A DNA stretch of 64,000 nucleotides from Runella sp. CRIBMP. GTDB taxonomy: Bacteria; Bacteroidota; Bacteroidia; Cytophagales; Spirosomataceae. The notes beneath the pieces are model-generated. The model was not told where the DNA came from. It saw nothing but the letters and a program-made list of their open reading frames with translations, and made no database searches. The stretch covers positions 1 through 64,000 of the forward strand of contig NZ_JAAAKZ010000019.1 of NCBI RefSeq assembly GCF_009905605.1, in the 5' to 3' direction. The translations under genes and the position numbers were made by a program. Positions within the stretch are counted from its first letter, which is position 1. Every line of letters begins with the position of its first letter. Shown here one piece after another: positions 52,489 through 62,011 of the stretch.

Positions 52489-52635
52489 ATGAACCATTCT
52501 TTCCCCTCCCCTAAAGCGCTGCTTCTGTTTCTTTGTTGTCTATCCGCTTTTGCCGTAACCGCCCAAAATGATACGACGCACCACAAAGCAAGCTATTTTG
52601 CCGAAGCGGGCGGTATGGCCGCCACCTGCAAATGA
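52489..52635 (+). pseudogene. 5' fragment of a second wzi-like gene
   Basis: The ATG at 52489 starts a signal peptide (MNHSFPSPKALLLFLCCL) and reads into KASYFAEAGGMAA, nearly identical to TSYFAEAGGMAA of the Wzi protein at 53753. Similarity ends at about 52624 and a TGA follows at 52633-52635 (48 codons). The rest of the gene is missing. It keeps its start-codon context CAACGTTATG. It is divergent from the intact PagL-like gene, 149 bases away. Confidence 0.85.
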
Positions 52636-52946
52636 TCCAAAACTTGCGAGTGGCAAAACGAATAGTATTTGATAGTAACGGACAAACCACCCGCCTAGAA
52701 AAAAGTCACACTACTGCTACGCCCGTCCACTGGTTTGCAGCATGCCCACGCCAGCCCCCCCCTAACGGGTGCGGCGTTTTGGATGTTACGTTTTCGGGCA
52801 GTACACACTCATACTGAAACAGCGTGGCAAGTTCCACCAGCGGACCTATGGTATCGAATAGAGTCAAAGAATCAGCGGTTAACATAAACAACATTCCCCA
52901 AAGGCGAATAAAAAATATAGCTAAAATACGGTAGAGTTTTCGTCAT
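52636..52946 (-). pseudogene. decayed 5' fragment of a second pagL-like gene
   Basis: On the minus strand this matches the start of the PagL-like gene at 51206-52339. The initiation region (CCACGTTATG at 52946) is shared. One frame reads DTIGPLVELATLF and LPENVTSKTPHP, against DTVRPQIEGGTVF and RPEKVTPASAHP in the intact gene. Frameshifts and stops lie between them. DNA similarity runs from about 52946 to about 52650 and then joins the wzi fragment. It is clearly non-functional. Confidence 0.85.
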
Positions 52947-53752
52947 AACGTGGGGTAAAAATAAGCTATTCCGTTGAAAGAAACTACTAAAAAACATAAA
53001 CATTATCAAGGAACAAGACAGGATACTTAACAGAAATTAACTGAAGCTTTGATTCGTTTTAAAGTAAATTAATCATTTGATAATCTTAAAAATTAGAAAG
53101 CAAAATCCATATATAATATCTTTGATAAATAATTCATAACGTTGAACAGTGAAAATAAATCCGTATCATATTGTAGTGCGGATTTATAAACTTTTTCAAA
53201 ATTATTGCAAACATAATTATTATTACAAAACAGGCATATTACATACACACCTTCAGTCTTTGTTAACTTAATTTAAAACAAAATGACAGCAACAATAATC
53301 CGCAGTATAATCAGCTTCTTTTTTGTACTAATCCTGCTTGTTACTTCTATACCACTTCTGGCAATATCATTCATTATCAATGCTAAAATTGGGATTATTC
53401 TATATTATCACAATGCTAAGTATTGTATTCTCCAAACAAACAAATCACCAAAAAAGGCACATCAAAGCTTAAATTACAGCATTAAACTTTAAAAATTCAT
53501 TCTAGCTCCAAAATACAATATAATAAAAAAACTAATATAAATTGCAGATATAGTATAAATTGGATTACAAAAAGGGTCATTCAATGAAGTAAAAAATCAA
53601 TATATAATATTAATGTATAAATAGCCAGCTAAAGCACAATCAACTTGTTATTTGAATTATAAAGTATTACTTTTGGGTAGCTTATTAAACTACTATTCTG
53701 AAATAGAAAAGTATGTGATTTATTAATAGTCAAGCTACACAATTTAAACGTT
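52947..53752. other. AT-rich intergenic region upstream of wzi
   Basis: About 800 bases of AT-rich sequence hold the promoter of the Wzi gene. A 14-codon frame on the minus strand begins with the signature CAACGTTATG at 53137 (MNYLSKILYMDFAF) and may be a leftover start. A 69-codon frame (53283-53492) is listed separately. No RNA or terminator was recognised. Confidence 0.45.
53283..53492 (+). CDS. possible small membrane peptide or gene remnant
   Basis: A 69-codon frame encodes one long hydrophobic segment (SIISFFFVLILLVTSIPLLA) and then IISFIINAKIGIILYYHNAK-like residues (approximate). The pattern recalls the first helix of bacterial sugar transferases, but no catalytic motif follows, so a remnant is possible. 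The composition is AT-rich like its surroundings, and no start signal stands out. It could equally be non-coding. Confidence 0.25.
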   Translation: MTATIIRSIISFFFVLILLVTSIPLLAISFIINAKIGIILYYHNAKYCILQTNKSPKKAHQSLNYSIKL

Positions 53753-55231
53753 ATGAAAAAACTACAACCTTTTGCTCTGTGTTATTTATTTTTACTCTTG
53801 TTCCTGAATTTCAGTGTGGTTGCCCAAACCGATACCACCCTACGTAAAACAAGCTACTTTGCTGAAGCGGGCGGTATGGCCGCCTCTAATTCAAGGACGC
53901 CGTTTTGGCTGCGGGCCAATCAATTCGGTACTGTACCGCTTGAAAACCCGTTTGCCTTTGTGAAATTGGGCGGCCAAACCACCTTTGGTACCGATTCACG
54001 CAAACCCCAACTGCACCTGCAAGCTGAACTTGTGGCCAACGCCAGTAAAACTTTCAACGTACTGTTGCCCACAGCCGCTGCCACGCTCCGATTCCGAAAA
54101 TTTGAAATCTACGCTGGCCGCCGCAAAGAATTCTTTGGTTTGGGTGATACATTGCTTACTTCGGGCTCCTATTCTTGGTCCGGTAATGCATTACCCCTGC
54201 CCAAGATACAGATCGGTACACGCGGTTTTGTTCCTATCAGCTTTACGAAGGGGCTTATCGCTTTTCAGGTAACCTATTCACACGGTTGGTTTGGCTCTCA
54301 GGACTCTTCACTTAAATCGTACCTGCACCAAAAGAGTCTTTATGTTCGGATAGGTAAATCAAAAGTGAAGTTTTTTGCCGGAATCATTCACAATGTACAG
54401 TGGGGAGGTCGTGCACGTTTTTTAAGTAAGAGTCTATCATCCAATGGACTTTACCCCTCCTCATTCAAAGATTATTTATATTTAATCGTAGCTAAACCAC
54501 CTCAGGGGGCCAATTATTCCTCTCATGACTTAATGAATCAATTAGGGAATCATCTTGGTTCCATTGATTTTGCTGTTGAAATAAACAGTAACATTAAGTG
54601 GGATGTATTACTTTATCACCAGCATCCATATGAAGATAAATCGGGATTAGTATTCATTAACTTCCCCGATGGCCTGTATGGTATTCGATTAAATAATAAA
54701 AGCAAAGTCTCAGCTTCCTTTTTTCATCTTGAACATTTTACCCTTGAGTATCTCACTACAATGGATAAAGGCGGTAACATTCGTGAAGATTTACTCAACC
54801 GATATGAACCGGACACCTATTTTAACCATGGGCAATATACGGGTGGTTGGTCATATCAGCAATATGTCATTGGCACTCCTTTCATTACCCGCTATATGGA
54901 TACCAGAAAAGAGCTTATAGACCCACGCTATTTAACCAAAAGCTTGCGCCATAATATCATTAGCAATAACACTGTCACGATGCTCTATTTGGGTCTTCAG
55001 GGTAAATTCAGAAATCTCATTAAGGCTGAAACGAAGCTGGCTTTCAGTCAAAATTTTCCGCAATATTTTCGAAAGATTTCTAATCAGGCAAATCAGTTTT
55101 CAGGATTTTTTCAATTGTCATTTCCATACCCGAAAAAAGGGATGGAATTAAAAACCGCTATTTCTGCTGATTTTGGTAATCTCTATTCCTCAAATGTTGG
55201 CGGTATGATTTCACTTCGAAAAACATGGTAA
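53753..55231 (+). CDS. Wzi-family capsule assembly outer-membrane protein
   Basis: This 492-residue exported protein (signal MKKLQPFALCYLFLLLFLNF, mature near VVAQ) belongs to the capsule assembly Wzi family. FAEAGGMAASNSRTPFWLRA opens the barrel domain, and KFEIYAGRRKEFFGLGD is a conserved stretch with its basic residues. Other strands (VKFFAGIIHNVQWGGRA, LFSQNFPQYFRKISNQ approximate) continue to the end. Wzi is an outer-membrane lectin that holds capsule on the surface. The start context is AAACGTTATG. It converges on rfbB. A broken copy lies at 52489. Confidence 0.88.
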   Translation: MKKLQPFALCYLFLLLFLNFSVVAQTDTTLRKTSYFAEAGGMAASNSRTPFWLRANQFGTVPLENPFAFVKLGGQTTFGTDSRKPQLHLQAELVANASKTFNVLLPTAAATLRFRKFEIYAGRRKEFFGLGDTLLTSGSYSWSGNALPLPKIQIGTRGFVPISFTKGLIAFQVTYSHGWFGSQDSSLKSYLHQKSLYVRIGKSKVKFFAGIIHNVQWGGRARFLSKSLSSNGLYPSSFKDYLYLIVAKPPQGANYSSHDLMNQLGNHLGSIDFAVEINSNIKWDVLLYHQHPYEDKSGLVFINFPDGLYGIRLNNKSKVSASFFHLEHFTLEYLTTMDKGGNIREDLLNRYEPDTYFNHGQYTGGWSYQQYVIGTPFITRYMDTRKELIDPRYLTKSLRHNIISNNTVTMLYLGLQGKFRNLIKAETKLAFSQNFPQYFRKISNQANQFSGFFQLSFPYPKKGMELKTAISADFGNLYSSNVGGMISLRKTW

Positions 55232-55504
55232 ATAAACATCAGTCAGTGAAACAATGCCCTTAAGAGTATTAACTTGTGTATCTACCGAAAGTATTAAAAG
55301 AAAAGTAGGTAACGTATCATAGTCTAGGGATGAAATTTTATCTATTTCATACGGTACGGCATGTATATACGGCTTCGCTACCGGGGCTGGCTTGCTCTTA
55401 TTTTGAGCGGACGCGGCTGCGGAGCATTCCGGATTATAATATTCTTGGAATTTTTATAGCGCACAAATCTATCGGATCGTAAAATCATAGTACATACATA
55501 TCAG
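55232..55504. other. intergenic region between convergent genes
   Basis: This stretch separates wzi from rfbB. It contains a GC-rich patch (near 55375-55435) in otherwise AT-rich DNA, with possible stem segments but no T-run, so a terminator is not proven. Nothing else was found. Confidence 0.4.
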
Positions 55505-56563
55505 CTACCGATTGGCGTACATTTCTTCATAATAGTTCCGGTAGTTGCCCGAAGTGACCTCATCCAGCCAAACCTGATTGCTCAAAAACCAATCGACCGT
55601 GCACTCCAACCCTTCTTCAAATTGCAACGAAGGCTTCCAGCCGAGTTCATTCATGATCTTGGAAGCATCAATGGCGTAGCGCAGATCGTGGCCTGCTCGG
55701 TCCGTTACATATGTAATGAGTTTTTCAGAGGTACCAGCAGGACGGGCCAACTTTTGGTCCATCAGCGTACAGAGCAGTTTGACGATGTCAATATTTTTCC
55801 ATTCGTTAAAACCCCCAATGTTATACGTTTCTCCGTCTTTACCTGTATGAAACACCGAATCAATAGCGCGGGCGTGGTCTTCCACAAACAGCCAATCCCG
55901 CACATTTTCGCCTTTACCGTACACCGGCAAAGGTTTATCATGCAGGATATTATGAATCATCAGTGGCAACAGCTTTTCAGGAAAATGATTGGGACCGTAA
56001 TTATTAGAACAATTAGTGATGACCACAGGCAGCTTATACGTATTGCCGTAGGCCCGAACAAAATGATCGGAAGATGCCTTGGAGGCCGAGTAAGGTGACC
56101 GGGGATCATACGGCGTGGTTTCCCGAAAGAAGTCTTCGGGTCGATGTAGTTCACCGTATACTTCATCGGTAGAAACGTGGTAGAAGCGTTTCCCTTCGTA
56201 CCCGGTTAATTTCCAGCTATTTTTGGCCGCGTTCAATAAATGACAGGTGCCTACCACGTTGGTCATAACAAACGCCATCGGATACAGGATCGATCGATCT
56301 ACGTGCGACTCCGCCGCTAAATGAATGACCCCGTCAAAAGGGATATCCGCAAAAAGTTCATTGATAAAATCAGCGTCTACGATGTCGCCTTTGATAAATG
56401 TGTAATTAGAAGCCCCTGCCACATCGGTCAGATTGGCCAAATTGCCGGCGTAGGTAAGTTTATCCAGATTGTAAATGTGATATTCCGGATACTTTTTAAC
56501 AAAAAGGCGTACTACATGAGAACCGATAAAGCCGGCCCCTCCAGTGATCAGTATATTTTTCAT
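55505..56563 (-). CDS. rfbB: dTDP-glucose 4,6-dehydratase
   Basis: RfbB converts dTDP-glucose to dTDP-4-keto-6-deoxyglucose, the second step of dTDP-rhamnose synthesis. The ATG at 56563 (MKNILITGGAGFIGSHVVRL) gives 352 residues, the usual length. The NAD motif GGAGFIGSHV, STDEVYGEL with the Asp-Glu pair, and SPYSASKASSDHFVRAYGNT with Tyr and Lys of the active site are present. ENVRDWLFVEDHARA is also typical. It is the last gene of the leftward operon. Genes rfbA and rfbD are absent from the window. Confidence 0.97.
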   Translation of the reverse strand: MKNILITGGAGFIGSHVVRLFVKKYPEYHIYNLDKLTYAGNLANLTDVAGASNYTFIKGDIVDADFINELFADIPFDGVIHLAAESHVDRSILYPMAFVMTNVVGTCHLLNAAKNSWKLTGYEGKRFYHVSTDEVYGELHRPEDFFRETTPYDPRSPYSASKASSDHFVRAYGNTYKLPVVITNCSNNYGPNHFPEKLLPLMIHNILHDKPLPVYGKGENVRDWLFVEDHARAIDSVFHTGKDGETYNIGGFNEWKNIDIVKLLCTLMDQKLARPAGTSEKLITYVTDRAGHDLRYAIDASKIMNELGWKPSLQFEEGLECTVDWFLSNQVWLDEVTSGNYRNYYEEMYANR

Positions 56564-56605
56564 TGTGTACGTTGAGTAGAATAACAATCTCAAAAAAACT
56601 TACCT

Positions 56606-57151
56606 CTAAACGCTCTGTTTACTAAAGAGCATTTCAAAGGTAGGCAACACTTTGTCCTTATCGGAGACAATAGGCGCAGAAATCGGCCATTGAATTTGCA
56701 GCGTCGGGTCATTCCAGAGAATACCGCTCTCTGAAGCTTTGTGATAGCCCGCTGTACATTTATAGCTGAATATACTGTCTTCTAAGGCTATAAAACCATG
56801 AGCGAATCCTTCCGGAATATATACCATTTTGCTAGTTTCCGCATCCAAATCAAAAAATTCATATTGTCCAAAGGTCGGAGATTCAGGACGAATATCAACC
56901 GCAACGTCCAAAACTCTTCCCCTGATTACCCTAACCAACTTCCCTTGAGCATGTTGACCCTTCTGAAAATGAAGCCCCCTTAACACACCTTTGATTGAAA
57001 AAGACTGGTTATCCTGTACAAAATGTACTGGGAGCTCATTTTCATGCCATGTTAAATTGTTAAAAGATTCGAAAAAGTGGCCTCTGGCATCTTCAAAAAT
57101 TTTTGGCTCAATGATTAATACATCTTTTAGTGAAGTGTTTATAATTTTCAT
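56606..57151 (-). CDS. rfbC: dTDP-4-dehydrorhamnose 3,5-epimerase
   Basis: RfbC epimerises C3 and C5 of the keto sugar made by RfbB. From the ATG at 57151 (MKIINTSLKDVLIIEPKIFE) there are 181 residues, a standard length. The family motif VLRGLHFQKG with catalytic His, the VAVDIRPESPTFGQYE strand and YIPEGFAHGF with a second active-site region are clear. The start carries the signature AACGTTATG. It lies 42 bases before rfbB. It seems close to the edge of the AT-rich section. Confidence 0.96.
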   Translation of the reverse strand: MKIINTSLKDVLIIEPKIFEDARGHFFESFNNLTWHENELPVHFVQDNQSFSIKGVLRGLHFQKGQHAQGKLVRVIRGRVLDVAVDIRPESPTFGQYEFFDLDAETSKMVYIPEGFAHGFIALEDSIFSYKCTAGYHKASESGILWNDPTLQIQWPISAPIVSDKDKVLPTFEMLFSKQSV

Positions 57152-57203
57152 AACGTTATATATAGGTATTTTATTAACTGATGCGAACACGTTTTTAACA
57201 ATA

Positions 57204-58313
57204 TCACTTTCGATTAATTTTGCCTATTACAGATTCTAAATGAAGCTCATATTGATGCACAATTTTGTCCCATGTATAGGTTTCCTTTATTTTAGCAATA
57301 TTATTCTTTATCATAAATACAGATGACATATCCTGCTTTTTAACAGTTCTTAAAACATCTGCAACGTCACTTTTTGTAGAGAAATAGAGCGCATCATCAC
57401 CAAGAATATATGCATTAAAAGGGTTCTGATTAGCACAAATCAAACATTCAGATGCCATAGCTTCGAGTAGTGACGGGTTAGTACCTCCTACAGTATGCCC
57501 ATGAAAGTACAAATTGGAAAAATACCTGATGGAATTTAATTTATTAATATCATAAATTCCCCCCAGAAAAAACATTGAATTATGTGTTTTATACTTTTCT
57601 TTCAAATACTCTCCATAATGTGTATCATGTTTTCCTATTACCAGAAACCGTCTACCCGTATTTGCTTTCACCACTCCGTCTAAAATTACCTCAACACTAT
57701 TTTCCGGTTCCAGTCTTGCTATTAATAAGTCATAGTTAAAAGGTTCAAGTTTATACTCATTTAGTACTGACTCCTGAGGGCTCTCAAGTATGTAGGCACC
57801 ATAAGGAATAAAAATAGAAGGTTTTTTGTATTTCTCCTGTAAATAATCCTGAATTCCTATAGAGTCGGAAATCAAATGATCACTATACTTTACACCAAGT
57901 TTTTCAGCCCATAGCAAAAACTTGCGCACTTTGTTGGAGTATTTAGTTCTTTTCCATTCCAGACCGTCCATATTTGTAGTAATTGCAACATGTCTTGGAA
58001 GTAGCCATCCCCATATAGAACTGCTTGTATATCCTAGTTGAAGGACAACATCAAACTTTCGTTTTCTTAAATCAAGAATACAGTTCAAATCGTAAATAAA
58101 CTGCCCAGCTGTACCGATCTTATCCTCCGGATCATAACAATGAATAAGATCAACACCTCTCCATTGAGATTCTGTATAAGGGTGAGAATGTGAGTTATAA
58201 ACAGTTATCTTATGACCTTTTTTTAGTAAGCCCAGAGCTAAATATTCCGCACATTGTTCAAATCCCCCATAGTAATTAGGGATTCCACGAGTTCCTAGTA
58301 TAGCAATATTCAT
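57204..58313 (-). CDS. GT4 glycosyltransferase with DUF1972 N-terminus
   Basis: This 369-residue enzyme begins NIAILGTRGIPNYYGGFEQC, the DUF1972 signature seen in rhamnosyltransferases and other capsule enzymes, and ends in a GT4 donor domain (NPSLLEAMASECLICANQ). The donor domain has the Glu-containing E-x7-E region (SLLEAMASE). A role in adding rhamnose or a similar sugar to the lipid-linked repeat fits rfbBC downstream, but the donor is not proven. Its start overlaps the previous gene by 4 bases (ATGA). Confidence 0.9.
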   Translation of the reverse strand: MNIAILGTRGIPNYYGGFEQCAEYLALGLLKKGHKITVYNSHSHPYTESQWRGVDLIHCYDPEDKIGTAGQFIYDLNCILDLRKRKFDVVLQLGYTSSSIWGWLLPRHVAITTNMDGLEWKRTKYSNKVRKFLLWAEKLGVKYSDHLISDSIGIQDYLQEKYKKPSIFIPYGAYILESPQESVLNEYKLEPFNYDLLIARLEPENSVEVILDGVVKANTGRRFLVIGKHDTHYGEYLKEKYKTHNSMFFLGGIYDINKLNSIRYFSNLYFHGHTVGGTNPSLLEAMASECLICANQNPFNAYILGDDALYFSTKSDVADVLRTVKKQDMSSVFMIKNNIAKIKETYTWDKIVHQYELHLESVIGKINRK

Positions 58314-59683
58314 TTCTTACTTAGTAAAGAACAATATATATTATTAATATCAATTAAATGATTTTCCAAATAATTGTTAAAGTTATTATTTACTATTTTT
58401 TGATTAAAAACTTTTAGACTTAGCGGATCTTTTTCAAGTAATATCCTTTTTAAAGTTTTCTTTAAAGAATTATCATCGATGGGCACCACAAAATCTGTAT
58501 GATAGGAATAAACCAAATCCTTTGCACCAACATTTTCGCTAACCAGTACCGGAATTCCAAATGATAATGCCTCCAGAGTTATAAAACTAAATGTTTCCTT
58601 CCAAATTGAAGGTACGATCAACAATTCAGTATCTTGAAATACAGCACTCAACTCTGCTTCGGAATACTTCCCTTTATAGTGTATAAGCTTACAGTCTTCG
58701 TCAATTCCAACTCTTCCACCCCACACTTCTAAAGTCCAATTAAGGTGACCCTCGTTATATAACTCTACCAATACACTTTTAAGCCATGGAAATCCTTTAT
58801 AAAAGTTTGTGCTCCCAATAAAGCATAAATGATATTTGCCCGTGTTATTATGTGTAAAGGATATTTCTTTCCTGTTATCCTTAATAAGAGAGTGAGATAT
58901 TGGTATAACTTTAAATTTATCAATGGGTAGATACTTTTGAAATATTTCCTTAGTTTGCTCACTATTAAAATGAAAAAAATCGAACTTCAGAAAAATTGTT
59001 TTATAATAATTCAGAAGTTTCTCATATTCTTGCACTTCTTTATCAGCAACGTTGCGATCAGAATTATCTGAAGTTTTAAATACCTTAGCTACTTTAACTT
59101 TTCCAGAAAATTTATTTTTATATTTTAAAAGATATTTTGAATTTCTTAACTTAAGAAATAGTGTATTGGAAGAATGTATGTTACATATGGCACAAAGGCT
59201 TGGGCTGGACGCACTACATAGTTGATTATTCTGATTTATAAAATTAACTTTAGGGCACAACCCATAATAGTCATGTGTACTGAAAACCAATTTTACTTTC
59301 TTACTTTTAAAAAAATCTAGAACTTCAATAGGCAATCCCATTATAGTATGCACATGAAAAATGTTTGGCTTAACTGTTTCATAAAATGAAAGCAGTTTAC
59401 TTTCATCTAAAGGCGCATATGTATATATATCAATAGGCTGCTTAACACCATGTAAAAGTGGGACAACAGGTGAATTTTGAAGCTCATAAATATGAATAGA
59501 CTTAAATGACTCATTTCCAATAATACGCATTTTTTGACTTTTCCAAAATGTAAAATCGCCAGGATATAAAAGACTAACGTTGATCCCATTATTTGCCTGG
59601 GCTTCTAACAGGTCTGTTGCGTACTTTGTTAATCCTCCACTACGATAAGGAGGTAAGCCTAAAGAATAATGCAGTACATTCAT
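58310..59683 (-). CDS. GT4-family glycosyltransferase
   Basis: This 457-residue transferase has an N-terminal acceptor domain (VLHYSLGLPPYRSGGLTKYA) and a C-terminal GT-B donor domain with KYHLCFIGSTNFYKGFPWLK, VPSIWKETFSFITLEALSFG and IPVLVSENVGAKDL. The acceptor domain has several Cys near 145-170 (LCAICNIHSS), possibly a metal or disulfide site. It overlaps both neighbours by 4 bases. The sugar is unknown. Confidence 0.9.
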   Translation of the reverse strand: MNVLHYSLGLPPYRSGGLTKYATDLLEAQANNGINVSLLYPGDFTFWKSQKMRIIGNESFKSIHIYELQNSPVVPLLHGVKQPIDIYTYAPLDESKLLSFYETVKPNIFHVHTIMGLPIEVLDFFKSKKVKLVFSTHDYYGLCPKVNFINQNNQLCSASSPSLCAICNIHSSNTLFLKLRNSKYLLKYKNKFSGKVKVAKVFKTSDNSDRNVADKEVQEYEKLLNYYKTIFLKFDFFHFNSEQTKEIFQKYLPIDKFKVIPISHSLIKDNRKEISFTHNNTGKYHLCFIGSTNFYKGFPWLKSVLVELYNEGHLNWTLEVWGGRVGIDEDCKLIHYKGKYSEAELSAVFQDTELLIVPSIWKETFSFITLEALSFGIPVLVSENVGAKDLVYSYHTDFVVPIDDNSLKKTLKRILLEKDPLSLKVFNQKIVNNNFNNYLENHLIDINNIYCSLLSKK

Positions 59684-60786
59684 AACATATTCAGTAATTC
59701 AATCCAAATATTTATATTTTTCTTAACATCATTACTCATAGCTGATTTATCTCTATCAATGTAGAATGAAATAACATCTAATAAATAACATGTATAAAGA
59801 AACTTTGGATCTGGAATATATTTATTTAAGTATTCAATATTTTTATTAAAACCATTTATTATTTGAGTGGATGAAGATTTATTTTTAAAAATTTGCACCT
59901 GTGTAAAAAAATGATACCAGTCTAAAAATGGGGGGTATGTCAACTTAGCGTATTCAAAATCAAACACTTGCAATCTCTCTTCATAATACGTATTCCAAGG
60001 GGTAAAATCACCATGGTAAACTGAATATTCATTCCCCAGCACTTCAACATAATATTGATGCACATAACTTAACTTCTCCAAAACAAACGATCTACTATGC
60101 TCCTCAACATAGCAAATGTTTAACTTTAACTTTTCAAGAGATTTATAATAATCTGTTTCTTTAAAAGGCAAGGTTAACTTAGTTTTTTCAAATAATTCAC
60201 AAAGAAAACTCCAATGATGTAGTTTAAAATCATGAAGAATCTGAGAATCATTTGTCTTGATCGAGCTTTGAATGAAAATAGAATATTTTTTTTTATAATC
60301 ACTTAATAAAATACATTCAGGTATATTCAACAAACCTTTATTTTTCAAGAACTCTAAAATATTTTTTTCTTTTATAAAGAGATTTTTAATTTCGGAGGAA
60401 TCTGTGATTTTACAATAGCCTAATATCTGAGATTTATTAAATATTTGAACTGTTATCTTCTGATGATTTGAGGGAGTGCCTCCAAAAATAGAAATCTCTA
60501 CATCTTTAGTATTAAAACAATTACATAAAATTGAATAAAAACTTATATCTAATTCTAAAAAAACAGGAACTACTCCAATTGATCTTCTGAATGCATCTAC
60601 ATTTTTAAAGAATGAAAAACAAAATTTCAGTATTTTACCTTTGACGCTAGTTGGTTGATAAATGTTAAAAGCGGTTCTTGAATGAATGTCAGGAATAAGC
60701 CAATATTTATTATCGGAATTTGAAAAATAATAGTACAATACTCCTTTATTTTTATCTTTTATATTTATAAATGGTATATCAAACAT
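59680..60786 (-). CDS. APH/choline-kinase-like phosphotransferase in the capsule operon
   Basis: This 368-residue protein has the aminoglycoside-phosphotransferase fold. The Brenner-type catalytic loop reads HGDFTPWN (D260, N265) and the metal motif DFEYA (D276). The N-lobe has a beta-hairpin like FGGTPSNHQKITVQIF, which may bind ATP. In capsule and O-antigen loci such kinases may phosphorylate a sugar or a polyol carried on the glycan; this is inference. It is translationally coupled to the GT4 gene at 58310 (4-base overlap). The AT content is very high. Confidence 0.8.
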   Translation of the reverse strand: MFDIPFINIKDKNKGVLYYYFSNSDNKYWLIPDIHSRTAFNIYQPTSVKGKILKFCFSFFKNVDAFRRSIGVVPVFLELDISFYSILCNCFNTKDVEISIFGGTPSNHQKITVQIFNKSQILGYCKITDSSEIKNLFIKEKNILEFLKNKGLLNIPECILLSDYKKKYSIFIQSSIKTNDSQILHDFKLHHWSFLCELFEKTKLTLPFKETDYYKSLEKLKLNICYVEEHSRSFVLEKLSYVHQYYVEVLGNEYSVYHGDFTPWNTYYEERLQVFDFEYAKLTYPPFLDWYHFFTQVQIFKNKSSSTQIINGFNKNIEYLNKYIPDPKFLYTCYLLDVISFYIDRDKSAMSNDVKKNINIWIELLNML

Positions 60787-60806
60787 AATTGATGTACTTT
60801 TTTAAA

Positions 60807-62009
60807 TTAAAGTAACTTTTTAAATTCAGAAACTTTAGTAAGCCAAGAAAATTTTTCCTTTATCCTTATCCTTGCTTGTCGTCCAATATCAATTCTATAT
60901 TGTCTGTTATTGGCCAGTTTCATAATAGAATCAGCAAAGTCAATAATAAACTGCTGTGGGTTAGTAACTTCTAATCCAATAGCTGATTTTTCATCTATAA
61001 TAACAGCATTTCCTGTCCAATTTAAACAAATCACAGGTAGTCCAACTGCCATAGCCTCCATTAAAGCCCAACTACCTCCCTCTCTTAAACTTGGAAATAA
61101 ATAAATATCTGCTTTGCAAAGTTTTCTAAGAACTTCTTCTCTCTGCAGTTCATCTATGAAGTTTACTGAAGTTTTCAATTTATGAGTATCAATAGCCTGC
61201 TTAATTCTTTTTTTTTCAGGTCCAGATCCAATAATATCAAGCTTAAAATTAAAATCATTGGGTAACAATTTTAACGAATGTATAACAGATATTACATTTT
61301 TAAATGGCACTAGTCTGCCGGTAATAATTAAGTGAATGCAATCGTTCTCACGCCTTTCCTTAGAATATTTAAAAACATCTGATTCAATGGCAGTTTCCAG
61401 AATTAAATGGGTTTTATACCGAAATTTTTTAGGTATAAAATCCAGCGAGTTTTCAGTTCTTATTAAAAGAATTTTTGATTTATAAAGAGAATAAAATAAA
61501 AGAGGGTTTATATATACCAAATATTTCAAAGAATATCTAAATGATTGAATGATTCTATCCTTAACAGGCAAGATATTCAGGAAAGATTTAGGTACACCTT
61601 CTCCACCGCCCAAAGGCCCCCAAATAAATGAGATATTAAGAAAAGGAAAAAAAGTTGGCATCCACATAGACCCCATCGTTGGCTGAAATGAATAATCAAA
61701 TTTGGCACCTTTACTAAGTTTTCTAGCAAGCCTAAAAACCCCTATTTGCCAGAAAAAGTAATATAAATACAAACCGTTAGCTTTTCTTTTAAATTTTAAA
61801 ATAAATGGATGAGTATCATAATAATGGAAATGCAGATTATTTTTCAACTCTCTGGGTAAGTTTGCTTCAATAACGCTTCTGTTATTAGACCTGGTTATTA
61901 CATCAACTTGATAATCCTTAGCCAATTGTAAAACAAAGTTCCATCCAACACCTTGCTCAGACCCTTTAAATGGTTCACAAGCATAAGCATTTACTAAAAT
62001 CCTTTTCAT
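60807..62009 (-). CDS. GT4-family glycosyltransferase
   Basis: This 400-residue GT-B enzyme has an N-terminal domain (MKRILVNAYACEPFKGSEQG) and a C-terminal donor domain with HLIITGRLVPFKNVISVIHS, FKLDIIGSGPEKKRI, FPSLREGGSWALMEAMAVG and LPVICLNWTG. The first residues match GT4 enzymes common in Bacteroidota capsule loci. Gaps are 20 bases to the next gene and 2 bases to the preceding one. The donor is unknown. Confidence 0.92.
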   Translation of the reverse strand: MKRILVNAYACEPFKGSEQGVGWNFVLQLAKDYQVDVITRSNNRSVIEANLPRELKNNLHFHYYDTHPFILKFKRKANGLYLYYFFWQIGVFRLARKLSKGAKFDYSFQPTMGSMWMPTFFPFLNISFIWGPLGGGEGVPKSFLNILPVKDRIIQSFRYSLKYLVYINPLLFYSLYKSKILLIRTENSLDFIPKKFRYKTHLILETAIESDVFKYSKERRENDCIHLIITGRLVPFKNVISVIHSLKLLPNDFNFKLDIIGSGPEKKRIKQAIDTHKLKTSVNFIDELQREEVLRKLCKADIYLFPSLREGGSWALMEAMAVGLPVICLNWTGNAVIIDEKSAIGLEVTNPQQFIIDFADSIMKLANNRQYRIDIGRQARIRIKEKFSWLTKVSEFKKLL

Positions 62010-62011
62010 AA

